A DNA stretch of 64,000 nucleotides from positions 62,001 to 126,000 of the forward strand of contig NZ_JAEQNC010000014.1 in NCBI RefSeq assembly GCF_016722925.1, written 5' to 3'. The position numbers were made by a program, and so were the translations under genes. Under the pieces are notes generated by a model, which saw only the letters and a program-made list of their open reading frames with translations, ran no database searches and was not told where the DNA came from. Source of the stretch: Phytoamicus setariae (lineage in GTDB: Bacteria > Pseudomonadota > Alphaproteobacteria > Rhizobiales > Rhizobiaceae). How positions within the stretch are numbered: position 1 is the first letter of the stretch; every line of letters begins with the position of its first letter. Shown here piece after piece: positions 9,610 to 18,694 of this stretch.

Positions 9610-10534
9610 ACTCCTGCAAGGCCCTATGCTCGTCAGTATTCTGGCTGCCATGGTCCGAATTGCAACTCCGTTGCTATTTTCTGCGATGGGGGAACTCGTG
9701 ACACAGCGAGCCGGCATCTGGAACATTTCCGTCGAAGGCACCATGCTGCTCGGCGCAGTGGTGGCCTATGTGGTCGCCTCGACGACCGGTTCGCCATGGC
9801 TTGCGCTGCTGGTCGCCATTCTTGCCTGCGCGCTGATCAGCCTGATCATGTCGTTTGTGACCATTGTTCTCAAAGCCGAGCAGTTCGTTGCCGGCCTGGC
9901 ATTGAACCTTCTCGCATCCGGCCTCACCCTGTTTTGGTTCCAGAACTACGTAATTGGCCGCGAGCCGCCGAAATTCGCCGGCTTCGAACAGGTCGATATC
10001 CCCTATCTCTCCGACATCCCGGTTCTGGGACCGGTGCTGTTTTCCCAGCGTCTGCTGACCTATGTCAGCTTTCTCCTGCCGGTGCTGGTGTGGTTTTTTC
10101 TCTATCGGACCAGGTACGGTTTGGAAATCAGATGTGTCGGCGAAAACCCCAAGGCGCTTGACGTCAAAGGCCTTGGCGTCGGTCGCCGCCAGTGTCTGGC
10201 AATCATGTTCGGCAGCCTGATGTCCGGCTTCGGTGGTGCCTTCCTCATGCTCGGTTATTCCGACCGGTTCGTGCCGGACCTGATTGCCGGCCGTGGATGG
10301 CTGGTGGTTGTTGCGATCATCGCCGGCAACTGGATGCCGTTCCGGATCGTGGGGGCGATCTTCATTTTCGCCCTGCTCGAGGCGGTGGGCATCCATGCGC
10401 AGGTTGTCGGTGTTGCCATACCCCATCATTTCTTTCTAGTCCTGCCCTACGTCGCCTCGCTGATATTGCTTGCCGGCCTGCGTTCGCGCACGCATCAACC
10501 CGTGGGGCTTGGTGTGCCCTACAGTCGCGAATGA
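9602..10534 (+). CDS. ABC transporter permease 2 (nucleoside/purine type)
   Basis: A 310-residue membrane protein of the same BPD_transp_2 family as its upstream partner, with about eight to nine hydrophobic stretches, the block QRAGIWNISVEGTMLLGA, and the cytoplasmic loop YGLEIRCVGENPKALDVKG typical of the second permease in BMP/PnrA-type systems. The start overlaps the end of permease 1 by 8 bases. It ends the transporter operon; a 322-base gap then separates it from the second oxygenase gene. Confidence 0.9.
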   Translation: MLELLQGPMLVSILAAMVRIATPLLFSAMGELVTQRAGIWNISVEGTMLLGAVVAYVVASTTGSPWLALLVAILACALISLIMSFVTIVLKAEQFVAGLALNLLASGLTLFWFQNYVIGREPPKFAGFEQVDIPYLSDIPVLGPVLFSQRLLTYVSFLLPVLVWFFLYRTRYGLEIRCVGENPKALDVKGLGVGRRQCLAIMFGSLMSGFGGAFLMLGYSDRFVPDLIAGRGWLVVVAIIAGNWMPFRIVGAIFIFALLEAVGIHAQVVGVAIPHHFFLVLPYVASLILLAGLRSRTHQPVGLGVPYSRE

Positions 10535-10856
10535 TGCGATGTGAATTGCCGGCATGTCATGCCGGTTCCTTCCGAACCGGCCGTGCGAGCATGCATGGCC
10601 GGTTTTGACGTTTGTGCGCTTTTCCTAAAGCTTTGATATTGCAGTATCTGATCGCTTTGCGTCAGAGCGAGGACTGATGGTGCTCGTTGAGCGACCTCCA
10701 CCGGATCGTTGAATTTCAACCTTAACTGCGGGCATCCGCGAGGCAATGATAGACATTCTACTCTGAACTCGGGTGTGGGACGGTAGCTTGAGACTGAAGC
10801 ACGCCTGCTGCCTGGAGCCGATTACACATGTCGGCCGTTGTGACGGAGAGAACTCC
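10535..10856. other. Intergenic region before the second oxygenase, with a perfect hairpin
   Basis: No gene is seen in these 322 bases. GCCGGTTC (10561-10568) and GAACCGGC (10574-10581) form a perfect 8-bp stem with a CTTCC loop just after the permease gene. No U-tract follows directly, so it is a weak terminator or an RNA-stabilising hairpin. The remainder probably carries the promoter of the oxygenase-reductase operon; ACGGAGAG at 10843-10850 is the ribosome binding site of the next gene. Confidence 0.45.
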
Positions 10857-11720
10857 ATGATGGTACAACCTTGTAACGACCGCATTCTGCTCAATGACTG
10901 GCATGTCGTGGCTGATTGCTCAATGCTGGTTCCGGACGTGCCCTTTTCAACCCGGCTGATGGGGGTCGATCTCACCATCACGCGCAATGGCTGCGAAAGG
11001 GTCAGGATAGTACGCACCGATACGGGTGACGAGGTGTGTGCCGAGAAGCGATATGGTTTTACCTGGGCATGTCTTGGCAAGCCCGAGCGGGATCCACATT
11101 ACGTCAGGGAGTCGGATGAGAGCGACCGTCATCTGGTCAGCGGCGGCTCCATCGCGGTCAAGGTGTCGGGGCTTCGCCTGGTCGAGAACTTCCTTGATAT
11201 GGGGCACTTCCCGTTCGTCCATACCGGCTGGCTGGGCGAGGAGCCGCATACCGAGGTGTTGCCCTACAATGTCTCGGTCACCGAGGAAGACGAAATTCTC
11301 GCAACCGAATGCAGGTTCTATCAACCGATAGCGTCGCCGACTGCCACCGAAGGCATGCTGGTGGACTACACCTACAAGGTTATCCGGCCCTATACGGTCG
11401 CGCTCTACAAAAGCAACCCGGTCGATCCGGCGCGCAAGGATGTTATCGTGCTCTTCGTCCAGCCGGTCGACGAGGACAATTGCGTCGCGCATTCCTACCT
11501 CTGCTACCTGAAGGATGGCATGGACGCGGCAACGGTGCGCAGCTTCATGCAGCTGATCTTCGCGCAGGACAAGCCGATCCTCGAAAATCAAGTTCCCGGA
11601 CGCCTGCCGCTCAACCCGCGCGCCGAAACGCCGATCCGCGCCGATGTCGTTTCTGTTCACTATCGCCGCTGGTTGCGCGAGCGGGGTGTCACTTACGGCG
11701 CGATCCCGTTGCACGCCTGA
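10857..11720 (+). CDS. Rieske-less terminal oxygenase, NdmC-like N-demethylase 2
   Basis: A 287-residue paralogue of the enzyme at 4817-5725. It has the same catalytic block NFLDMGHFPFVHTG (bridging D114, iron ligands H117 and H122), the downstream GEEPHTEV segment and the QDKPILENQ block. The N-terminus (LNDWHVVADCS...RYGFTWACLGKP) again keeps the edges of the Rieske fold while the cluster-binding segment is absent. The start is one of two adjacent ATGs (10857, 10860) after ACGGAGAG; a longer reading frame to 10773 adds residues that do not look like this family. Only 33 bases separate it from the third paralogue, and the reductase follows. A positional specialisation (N1, N3 or N7) different from its paralogues is expected but not decidable. 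Confidence 0.82.
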   Translation: MMVQPCNDRILLNDWHVVADCSMLVPDVPFSTRLMGVDLTITRNGCERVRIVRTDTGDEVCAEKRYGFTWACLGKPERDPHYVRESDESDRHLVSGGSIAVKVSGLRLVENFLDMGHFPFVHTGWLGEEPHTEVLPYNVSVTEEDEILATECRFYQPIASPTATEGMLVDYTYKVIRPYTVALYKSNPVDPARKDVIVLFVQPVDEDNCVAHSYLCYLKDGMDAATVRSFMQLIFAQDKPILENQVPGRLPLNPRAETPIRADVVSVHYRRWLRERGVTYGAIPLHA

Positions 11721-11753
11721 TCGGGACCCGGCGTCAAACGCCCGAATTGAAGG

Positions 11754-12671
11754 ATGAAAAAGATGAAACAGCAAAAGACGTGTTCGGACCCTGTCGTGCT
11801 GAACCTCTGGCACCCCCTGGGTGCGGTGGATGAAGTGCCTGTTGGTATCGTGGTCGATACTGTTCTGCTGGAAGTGCGGGTCAGCTTTTCGGTTGACGCC
11901 GATGGCGCGGTTTTCGTCTGGCGCAGCTGTGCCGGTCTGCGATCGGGCGACCGGTTCGTCCCGTCGGCTATCGATGCCGCCCTGCCTGCCAAAAGCGCCT
12001 ATGGCTATGTGTGGACGTCGCTTGGTATCCCGACGGACGACATTTTCCCGATCCCTGAATATGCCGAAGCCGATCGGCGCAAGCTCAATGCCGCCACTTT
12101 CGGCGTCAATGTCTCCGCACCCCGCGCCATCGAGAACTTCCTCGACATGGGGCACTTTCCCTATGTGCACACCGATATCCTCGGCGTCGAACCGCACACC
12201 GAGGTGAAGGAATACGACGTCGAGATTTCCGTCGACCGCGACGAAATTATCGCAACCCGATGCCGCTTCTATCAGCCTATGGCCTCGATCGCGTCGGGCG
12301 GCGGTGCGGATGTGGACTATGTCTATCGTGTGCCGCATCCCTATTGCGCGGTGCTCTACAAATCGAGCCCGCTCGACGAGACGCGGATGGATGTCATCGC
12401 CGTGTTCCTGCAGCCGCTCGATGAGGAGCGCATTCGTGCGCATATGATGCTGTGCGTGCTGGACGACACGAATGCGGACAAGATCATAAAGCGCTTCCAG
12501 CAGACGATTTTCGGTCAGGACAAGCCCATTCTGGAGAACCAATTCCCGAAGCGGCTGCCGCTCGACCCACGGGCGGAAACGCCGATCCGCGCCGACAAAT
12601 CCGCCATCGCCTACCGTCGTTGGCTCAGCCAGAAGGGACTGACCTACGGGGTCATTCCGGCTGCGAATTGA
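11754..12671 (+). CDS. Rieske-less terminal oxygenase, NdmC-like N-demethylase 3
   Basis: A 305-residue paralogue of the two preceding oxygenases. NFLDMGHFPYVHTD gives bridging D131 and iron ligands H134 and H139; LGVEPHTEVKEYDVE and FGQDKPILENQ are shared with the first copy. No CxH or CxxH Rieske motif exists in the N-terminal 110 residues, although the flanking strands (LNLWHPLGAVDEVP, GAVFVWRSC, AYGYVWTSLG) remain. It lies 43 bases upstream of the NdmD-like reductase and should be co-expressed with it. A second in-frame ATG at 11763 is an alternative start. A fully intact Rieske oxygenase is absent from the window, so all three copies must rely on an outside cluster. Confidence 0.82.
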   Translation: MKKMKQQKTCSDPVVLNLWHPLGAVDEVPVGIVVDTVLLEVRVSFSVDADGAVFVWRSCAGLRSGDRFVPSAIDAALPAKSAYGYVWTSLGIPTDDIFPIPEYAEADRRKLNAATFGVNVSAPRAIENFLDMGHFPYVHTDILGVEPHTEVKEYDVEISVDRDEIIATRCRFYQPMASIASGGGADVDYVYRVPHPYCAVLYKSSPLDETRMDVIAVFLQPLDEERIRAHMMLCVLDDTNADKIIKRFQQTIFGQDKPILENQFPKRLPLDPRAETPIRADKSAIAYRRWLSQKGLTYGVIPAAN

Positions 12672-12714
12672 GCGACGACCATTGCCGAACCTTGATAGTG
12701 AATTGGAGAAACAG

Positions 12715-14481
12715 ATGCAGAATGACACTCGGAGCGAATGGCATCCGATTGCCGCGACGACCGATCTACCGCTGCGCCACGTGTTCCATGGCCAGCTTTT
12801 CGGCAGGGAATTCGCCGTCTGGCGTGCCGACGACGGTTTCGTCAATATCTGGGAGAACCGCTGTCTACATCGCGGCGTCCGGTTGTCGATCGGGATCAAC
12901 GACGGGCGCGAGCTGAAGTGCCAGTATCACGGTTGGCGCTACTCGAACCGCACTGCCGGCTGCACCTACATCCCTGCCCATCCCGCCGATGCGCCAGCCC
13001 GCACGATCACCAACCGCACATTCCCGGCCGTCGAACGCTACGGGCTGGTATGGTCGTCAGAGCAAGCCGTCGGCGAAAGTCCCGTTGTTGGCGGCCTTGA
13101 CGAGGCAAATGTGCTTGCCTTGCGTGCCATTCCGGTCAATGCGCCCGCCGCGCGGGTCGTCGAGGCGCTTCGCTCCTATCGCTTCCAGCCAAGCGCACGG
13201 ATTGATGGAGCGGATGCCGAGGTTTCGGTGGAAACCGCGTCGGCAACAGCAGTTGCACTGCGAGCCCGCGCTGATGGCGCCGAAACGTTCGGAGTATTCT
13301 TCGTCCAGCCGGTCGATTCCAACCGTTCTGTGATCCGCGGCGTTTTGGATGGGCAGATGGAGGGCGCGCAGCGTGCCGCCGTTCTGCGCCACCACAACGA
13401 ACATCTGTCGGCACTGCGTGTTGCTGTCGAACGCAAGGCCTCGTCGATGCCGGCACCGGCACCGATCGAACCGGTCTTCGAACCGGTCTCGGAAGAGCTT
13501 GCGTCCATGCCTGAGCTGACGGCCCATGGCCGCAAGGCGGGCATTCGGGTCCAGGTCGCCAGGAAATGGCCGGCGGCCGATGGCATCATGGGTTTTGAAC
13601 TCCGGCCGCTCAAAGGCCTGCTGCCGACCTTCCAGCCCGGCGCCCATATCGACGTGCACATGCCGAACGGCGATATCAGGCAATATTCGATCATCAACGG
13701 CCCCGGCGAGACGGATTCCTTCACCATCGGGGTCAAGCTCGAGCGGGATTCGAAGGGCGGCTCCATATGCATGCACGAAATCGTGCGCGAGGGCGACGTT
13801 CTGGCGATTTCGGAGCCGCGCAACAATTTCCCGCTGCGCCGCGATGCGCTGAACACCATCTTCGTTGCCGGCGGCATCGGTATCACGCCGCTGCTGGCAA
13901 TGGCCCAGGCGCTCAAGAACCAGAATTTGACACATGAGTTGCACTACTTTGCTCAGAACGAAGGCCAACTCGCCTTCCCGGAGCGGATGAAATATCTCGG
14001 TGAGACCGTCAAGCCGCATCTCGGCCTGTCGCCGGACACCACTGTCGAGCAACTGCGCACGCTGTTGACGCCTTATCGCCGCGACACGCATCTCTATGTC
14101 TGCGGCCCGGGCCCGATGCTGGAAGCCACGCGTGCTGTGGCAGCTGAAGCCGGCTGGCCCGAGGAAGCCGTGCATTTCGAATACTTCAAGAATACCAAAC
14201 CCATCGACGACAGTTCGAGCTTCGAAGTGGCGCTGGCGCGCTCTTGCCTGACGCTCAAGGTGCCGGCGGGGAAGACTATTCTCGAGGTTATGCGCGAGGC
14301 CGGGATCGATATGCCGTCCTCCTGCGAGCAGGGGGCATGCGGCACCTGCCTGGCAACTGTCATCGAGGGCGAGCCCGATCACCAGGACGTCTTTCTGAGC
14401 GCGTCGGAGCGGGCGTCTGGAACCAAGATCATGACTTGCGTTTCCCGCAGCAAATCGGCCCGCCTCGTGCTCGATATCTAA
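12715..14481 (+). CDS. ndmD: NdmD-like Rieske/flavin/ferredoxin reductase
   Basis: A 588-residue multidomain redox protein. Residues 1-110 are a complete Rieske domain, with ligands C50, H52, C69 and H72 (CLH...CQYH). Residues about 130-240 look like a shrunken oxygenase catalytic domain: FFVQPVDSNRSVI matches FLQPLDEER of the paralogues, but the iron-binding D/H/H are gone. An FNR-type flavin/NAD module follows (RQYSIING, GGIGITPLLAM, CGPGPMLEATR), then a plant-type ferredoxin with C537, C542, C545 and C575. This is the NdmD architecture; it would pass electrons from NADH through flavin, ferredoxin and its own Rieske cluster to the three Rieske-less oxygenases. The ATG at 12715 follows TTGGAGAAAC; the TTG at 12682 is less likely. 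Confidence 0.87.
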   Translation: MQNDTRSEWHPIAATTDLPLRHVFHGQLFGREFAVWRADDGFVNIWENRCLHRGVRLSIGINDGRELKCQYHGWRYSNRTAGCTYIPAHPADAPARTITNRTFPAVERYGLVWSSEQAVGESPVVGGLDEANVLALRAIPVNAPAARVVEALRSYRFQPSARIDGADAEVSVETASATAVALRARADGAETFGVFFVQPVDSNRSVIRGVLDGQMEGAQRAAVLRHHNEHLSALRVAVERKASSMPAPAPIEPVFEPVSEELASMPELTAHGRKAGIRVQVARKWPAADGIMGFELRPLKGLLPTFQPGAHIDVHMPNGDIRQYSIINGPGETDSFTIGVKLERDSKGGSICMHEIVREGDVLAISEPRNNFPLRRDALNTIFVAGGIGITPLLAMAQALKNQNLTHELHYFAQNEGQLAFPERMKYLGETVKPHLGLSPDTTVEQLRTLLTPYRRDTHLYVCGPGPMLEATRAVAAEAGWPEEAVHFEYFKNTKPIDDSSSFEVALARSCLTLKVPAGKTILEVMREAGIDMPSSCEQGACGTCLATVIEGEPDHQDVFLSASERASGTKIMTCVSRSKSARLVLDI

Positions 14482-14488
14482 GGAAGAA

Positions 14489-15139
14489 ATGATGATTACC
14501 CTTTACGATTACGAATTGTCGGGCAATTGCTACAAGCTCCGCCTGCTGATGGGCTTTCTCGGTATCGATCCCAAGATTGTGCCCGTCGATTTCTATCCCG
14601 GCCGCGAGCACAAGTCGGATTGGTTCCTGAAGCTCAACCCGCTCGGCCAGTTGCCGGTGCTTGAGGACGACGGCCTGCTGCTGCGCGACGCTCAGGCAAT
14701 CCTGGTCTATCTCGCAGCCAAATATGACAAATCCAACAGCTGGTATCCGCTGGGCAATCCGGCTCTGCTCGGCGAGATCAGCCAGTGGCTGGCCTTTGCT
14801 GATGGCATCACCGGCACCGCATCCGCCGCACGCCTACATGATGCGCTGTTTTATGATTTCGATATCGAGGCGGCGCGTGCGGGTGCGCACCGGCTGTTTC
14901 GCATCCTCGACGAGCATCTATGGTTCGGCGAGCAGGAGGGACGCGACTGGATCTGTTCGGCCCGGCAGCCGACCTTGGCGGATATCGCCTGCTTCCCTTA
15001 CGTCATGCTGTCGGAGGAAGGGGGCATTCCGCGCCAGGACTATCCGGCGATCCGGCGCTGGTGCGATCGTTTCAAACGCATCAGCGGTTTTACCGTCATG
15101 TCCGGTGTCTTTCCCGCTGGTCCCGCCCAGGCCGCATGA
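14489..15139 (+). CDS. GST-fold protein, NdmE-like
   Basis: 216 residues with a thioredoxin-like N-terminal half (LYDYELSGNCYKLRLLM, LNPLGQLPVLEDDGLLLRDAQAILVYLA) and an alpha-helical C-terminal half, the standard glutathione S-transferase layout. It starts 7 bases after the reductase gene. In the caffeine-degrading strain CBB5 a GST-like protein, NdmE, is required structurally in the NdmC-NdmD complex, and the gene order reductase-GST here supports that reading. Alternatively it could work with the next gene, glutathione-dependent formaldehyde dehydrogenase. The N-terminal SGNCYK is where a GST catalytic residue would lie; activity is not assured. Confidence 0.8.
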   Translation: MMITLYDYELSGNCYKLRLLMGFLGIDPKIVPVDFYPGREHKSDWFLKLNPLGQLPVLEDDGLLLRDAQAILVYLAAKYDKSNSWYPLGNPALLGEISQWLAFADGITGTASAARLHDALFYDFDIEAARAGAHRLFRILDEHLWFGEQEGRDWICSARQPTLADIACFPYVMLSEEGGIPRQDYPAIRRWCDRFKRISGFTVMSGVFPAGPAQAA

Positions 15140-15196
15140 ACAAGCAAAGGCCAGGCGCCTCGCCAGGCAATCTCGATTTGAATTTGGAGAAGAAAA

Positions 15197-16324
<1,128 letters not shown>

Positions 16325-16380
16325 TCGAGCATTTGCCTTTGATCCTGCTGGGGCGTGATCATGCCCGGGACACATCTGAT

Positions 16381-16409
16381 CGGCCGGACCGCTGCTTGCG
16401 GTTCGGCCG
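16381..16409 (+). terminator. Rho-independent terminator after frmA
   Basis: A 12-bp GC-rich stem with one mismatched pair (CGGCCGGACCGC / GCGGTTCGGCCG), a TGCTT loop, then TTTCACTTT. It lies 57 bases after the frmA stop and would end the demethylase operon. Confidence 0.6.
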
Positions 16410-16447
16410 TTTCACTTTGAAGACCATGCCATAGTGCCGCAACGAAC

Positions 16448-16480
16448 GAGGCCGGCCATGTTCGGGCCGGCCTCTATTTT
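16448..16480. terminator. Terminator between convergent frmA and allA
   Basis: A perfect 10-bp stem (GAGGCCGGCC / GGCCGGCCTC) with a 7-base loop, followed by TATTTT on the plus strand. It lies between convergent genes, 20 bases before the allA stop, and backs up the hairpin at 16381-16409. Confidence 0.6.
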
Positions 16481-16499
16481 CGGAAACCCCTGATAAGCG

Positions 16500-16985
16500 T
16501 CACTTGATCAGGTAGGGCTTTTCGTAAAAATGCTCCTCGAGGTTGAGGCCTTCGCCGCCGCGATCAACCACGGCGAAGTCGGAGGTGGCGTCGAGAGGGG
16601 TGAGAATTCCGTGCCAGATATTGCGGCCGATATTGACGCCTTGACCGGGAGCGGTCCTGAAGGCGATCGGTTCGCCGGGGCCTTGATCAGTCTCTTCGGC
16701 CACGACCACCAGAAACGGATTACTGCTCAGTGGAATAAACGCCTGGCTGCCGAACGGGTGCCGCTCGACCATCGTCAGTTCCAGCGGTAAAGCGTAATGC
16801 TCGGCGCGCAGCAGGCTGATCATCGGGCGTGCTTTTTCGCCCGTTGCCTCGATCCTGGCGAGGTCGTGATAACGCATGCATTTTCCCGCATTGATGGAGA
16901 AGCTTGCTGCGCCTTCGGTTTCGAGGACCTCGCCGAAGGGGGCGAATGCTTCGCGGGTCAGCGGCCGGATGGGAATCGTCTTCAT
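16500..16985 (-). CDS. allA: Ureidoglycolate lyase
   Basis: A 161-residue cupin-fold enzyme of the AllA family that splits ureidoglycolate into glyoxylate and urea. Family blocks ERHPFGSQAFIPL, PGQGVNIGRNIWHG and VVDRGGEG are clear and the length is typical. It closes the purine ring pathway inside the window, and the glyoxylate it releases can serve as amino acceptor for the aminotransferase at 91-1296. It is on the minus strand, 126 bases downstream of the PuuE-UraD gene, probably in the same transcript. The enzyme before it, allantoicase or allantoate amidohydrolase, is not in the window. Confidence 0.9.
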   Translation of the reverse strand: MKTIPIRPLTREAFAPFGEVLETEGAASFSINAGKCMRYHDLARIEATGEKARPMISLLRAEHYALPLELTMVERHPFGSQAFIPLSSNPFLVVVAEETDQGPGEPIAFRTAPGQGVNIGRNIWHGILTPLDATSDFAVVDRGGEGLNLEEHFYEKPYLIK

Positions 16986-17111
16986 GGGGTGTTTCCTTCA
17001 TCAATGGGGCAGGTTCGTCTTCATGCATTCGCAACAGGGGGAGCCCGTTTGAAGCGAGATTGATCGTGTTGCGTACAAAATCCGGCAGGGCGTCCGTAAC
17101 GGGGCATCTCC

Positions 17112-18530
17112 TCACCATGGCAACATCTCGGACAGGCGCAAAAGCGCGATCCTCTCCACCTGCCGGCAGGCGGCGTTGAACTCGGTCTCGCGGTCGTTGC
17201 CGACGCGGCTTTCGAAGGAGGTCAGGATATCGCCCTTGCTCAATCCCCGGACCGCGATGATGAAGGGAAACCCGAAAATTTCGACGTAGCGGCTGTTGAG
17301 CGCGTCAAAGCGTGCCCGTTCGGCATCGGTCAGGGCATCGAGACCGGCCGAGGCCTGTTCGCTGGTCGAGCTTTCGGTCAGGCGTCTGGCCTGCGCGAGC
17401 TTGCCGGCAAGGTCGGGGTGGGCTTTGAGTACGCCGAGACGCTCGGTTTCGTCGGCGCTGCGAAAAACTGCCGTCAACGCTGCGTGCAAGCCGATTGCGG
17501 TGTCGTTGGCGGGCCCGAGTTCATCGGCGAACGCGCGTCGGGCAATCCAGTCCGAGTGTTCGAACACGCCACCGAAGCGGCAGACGAAAGCCTCTTCGGT
17601 GAGCCGTGACGGGCGATCCTTGCCCGCCTGAAAGGGATGGGTTTGAGCCCAATGGCTGGCGATGTCGATCCGGCGTGCAAGCCAGACCCTGTCGTGGCTC
17701 TTGACGTAGTCGATGAACCGGCCAAGCGCGGCAATGCGCCCCGGCCGTCCGGCAAGCCGGCAATGCAAGCCGATATTCATCATTTTCGGTGCCCCGGCGC
17801 GCCCTTCGGCATAGAGCACGTCGAACGTATCCTTGAGGTAGCTGAAAAACTGGTCGCCACTGTTGAAACCCTGCGCGGTGGCGAAGCGCATGTCGTTGGT
17901 GTCAAGCGTGTAGGGAATGACGAGCTGGTGCTTGCCGTTGTGTTCGTGCCAGTAGGGCAGGTCGTCGGCATAGCTGTCGGAAACATAGGCAAAGCCGCCG
18001 TCCTCGGTGATGAGATCGACAGTGTTTTCCGAACAGCGGCCGGTATACCAGCCGAGTGGGCGCTCGCCGGTGACGATTTCGTGCAGCTGGATTGCTTCTG
18101 TGATCTGCCGGCGCTCTTCGTCTGGGTCCATGTCCTTGTGCTCGACCCATTTCAATCCGTGCGAGGCGAGTTCCCAGCCGGCCGCCTGCATGGCCGCGAC
18201 CTGCGCCGGCGAGCGCTTCAGCGCCGTTGCCACGCCATAGACCGTCGCCGGTGCAGCGTTTTCCGTCAGCAACCGGTGCAACCGCCAGAAGCCGGCACGC
18301 GCACCATAGTCGTAGATCGATTCCATGTTCCAATGGCGCTTGCCGGGCCAGGGCTGCGCGCCGACGATCTCGGACAGAAAAGCCTCCGAGGCGGCATCGC
18401 CATGCAAAACGCAGTTTTCGCCACCCTCTTCGTAGTTGACGACGAATTGCACGGCGATATGCGCCCCACCGGGCCAGACGGCATCCGGCGGGGTTGCGCC
18501 ATAGCCGTGCAGATCTCGGGGATATCTCAT
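17112..18530 (-). CDS. puuE: PuuE allantoinase fused to OHCU decarboxylase (UraD)
   Basis: A 472-residue fusion. Residues about 1-305 are a NodB-like polysaccharide-deacetylase domain of the PuuE type (allantoin to allantoate), with NYEEGGEN, ASHGLKWVEHKDMD and PYTLDTNDMRF. Residues about 315-472 are an OHCU decarboxylase that turns 2-oxo-4-hydroxy-4-carboxy-5-ureidoimidazoline into S-allantoin, with the catalytic histidine block LKAHPDLAGKL and SRYVEIFGFPFIIAVRG. The two domains catalyse consecutive reactions, in reverse order along the chain. The ATG at 18530 begins MRYPRDLHGYG, the usual PuuE start; the frame runs open to 18860 without family resemblance. It diverges from the uraH-xdh operon. 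Confidence 0.9.
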   Translation of the reverse strand: MRYPRDLHGYGATPPDAVWPGGAHIAVQFVVNYEEGGENCVLHGDAASEAFLSEIVGAQPWPGKRHWNMESIYDYGARAGFWRLHRLLTENAAPATVYGVATALKRSPAQVAAMQAAGWELASHGLKWVEHKDMDPDEERRQITEAIQLHEIVTGERPLGWYTGRCSENTVDLITEDGGFAYVSDSYADDLPYWHEHNGKHQLVIPYTLDTNDMRFATAQGFNSGDQFFSYLKDTFDVLYAEGRAGAPKMMNIGLHCRLAGRPGRIAALGRFIDYVKSHDRVWLARRIDIASHWAQTHPFQAGKDRPSRLTEEAFVCRFGGVFEHSDWIARRAFADELGPANDTAIGLHAALTAVFRSADETERLGVLKAHPDLAGKLAQARRLTESSTSEQASAGLDALTDAERARFDALNSRYVEIFGFPFIIAVRGLSKGDILTSFESRVGNDRETEFNAACRQVERIALLRLSEMLPW

Positions 18531-18694
18531 GCGGCCGCTCCTCCCTAAGCTTGCGATTGGCCGATTCCTACCCAGAAAACGTGTCCACCATTCCCCTCGA
18601 AATATTTGAAAGTCTCGAACGATCAGCCCGCTACTCAAGGGAAGTCGGCTCAAGGATAGTGGATGGATGAATGCAGTCCCGGGGAGGTGAAACC

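Noticed and set aside
10947-12899. 650-codon minus-strand frame under the second and third oxygenases
   Set aside because: Antisense shadow of two clear oxygenase genes; repeated peptides in it simply mirror the paralogy on the other strand.
16720-17118. Minus-strand frame spanning the gap between PuuE-UraD and allA
   Set aside because: It overlaps allA in another frame and has no family resemblance.
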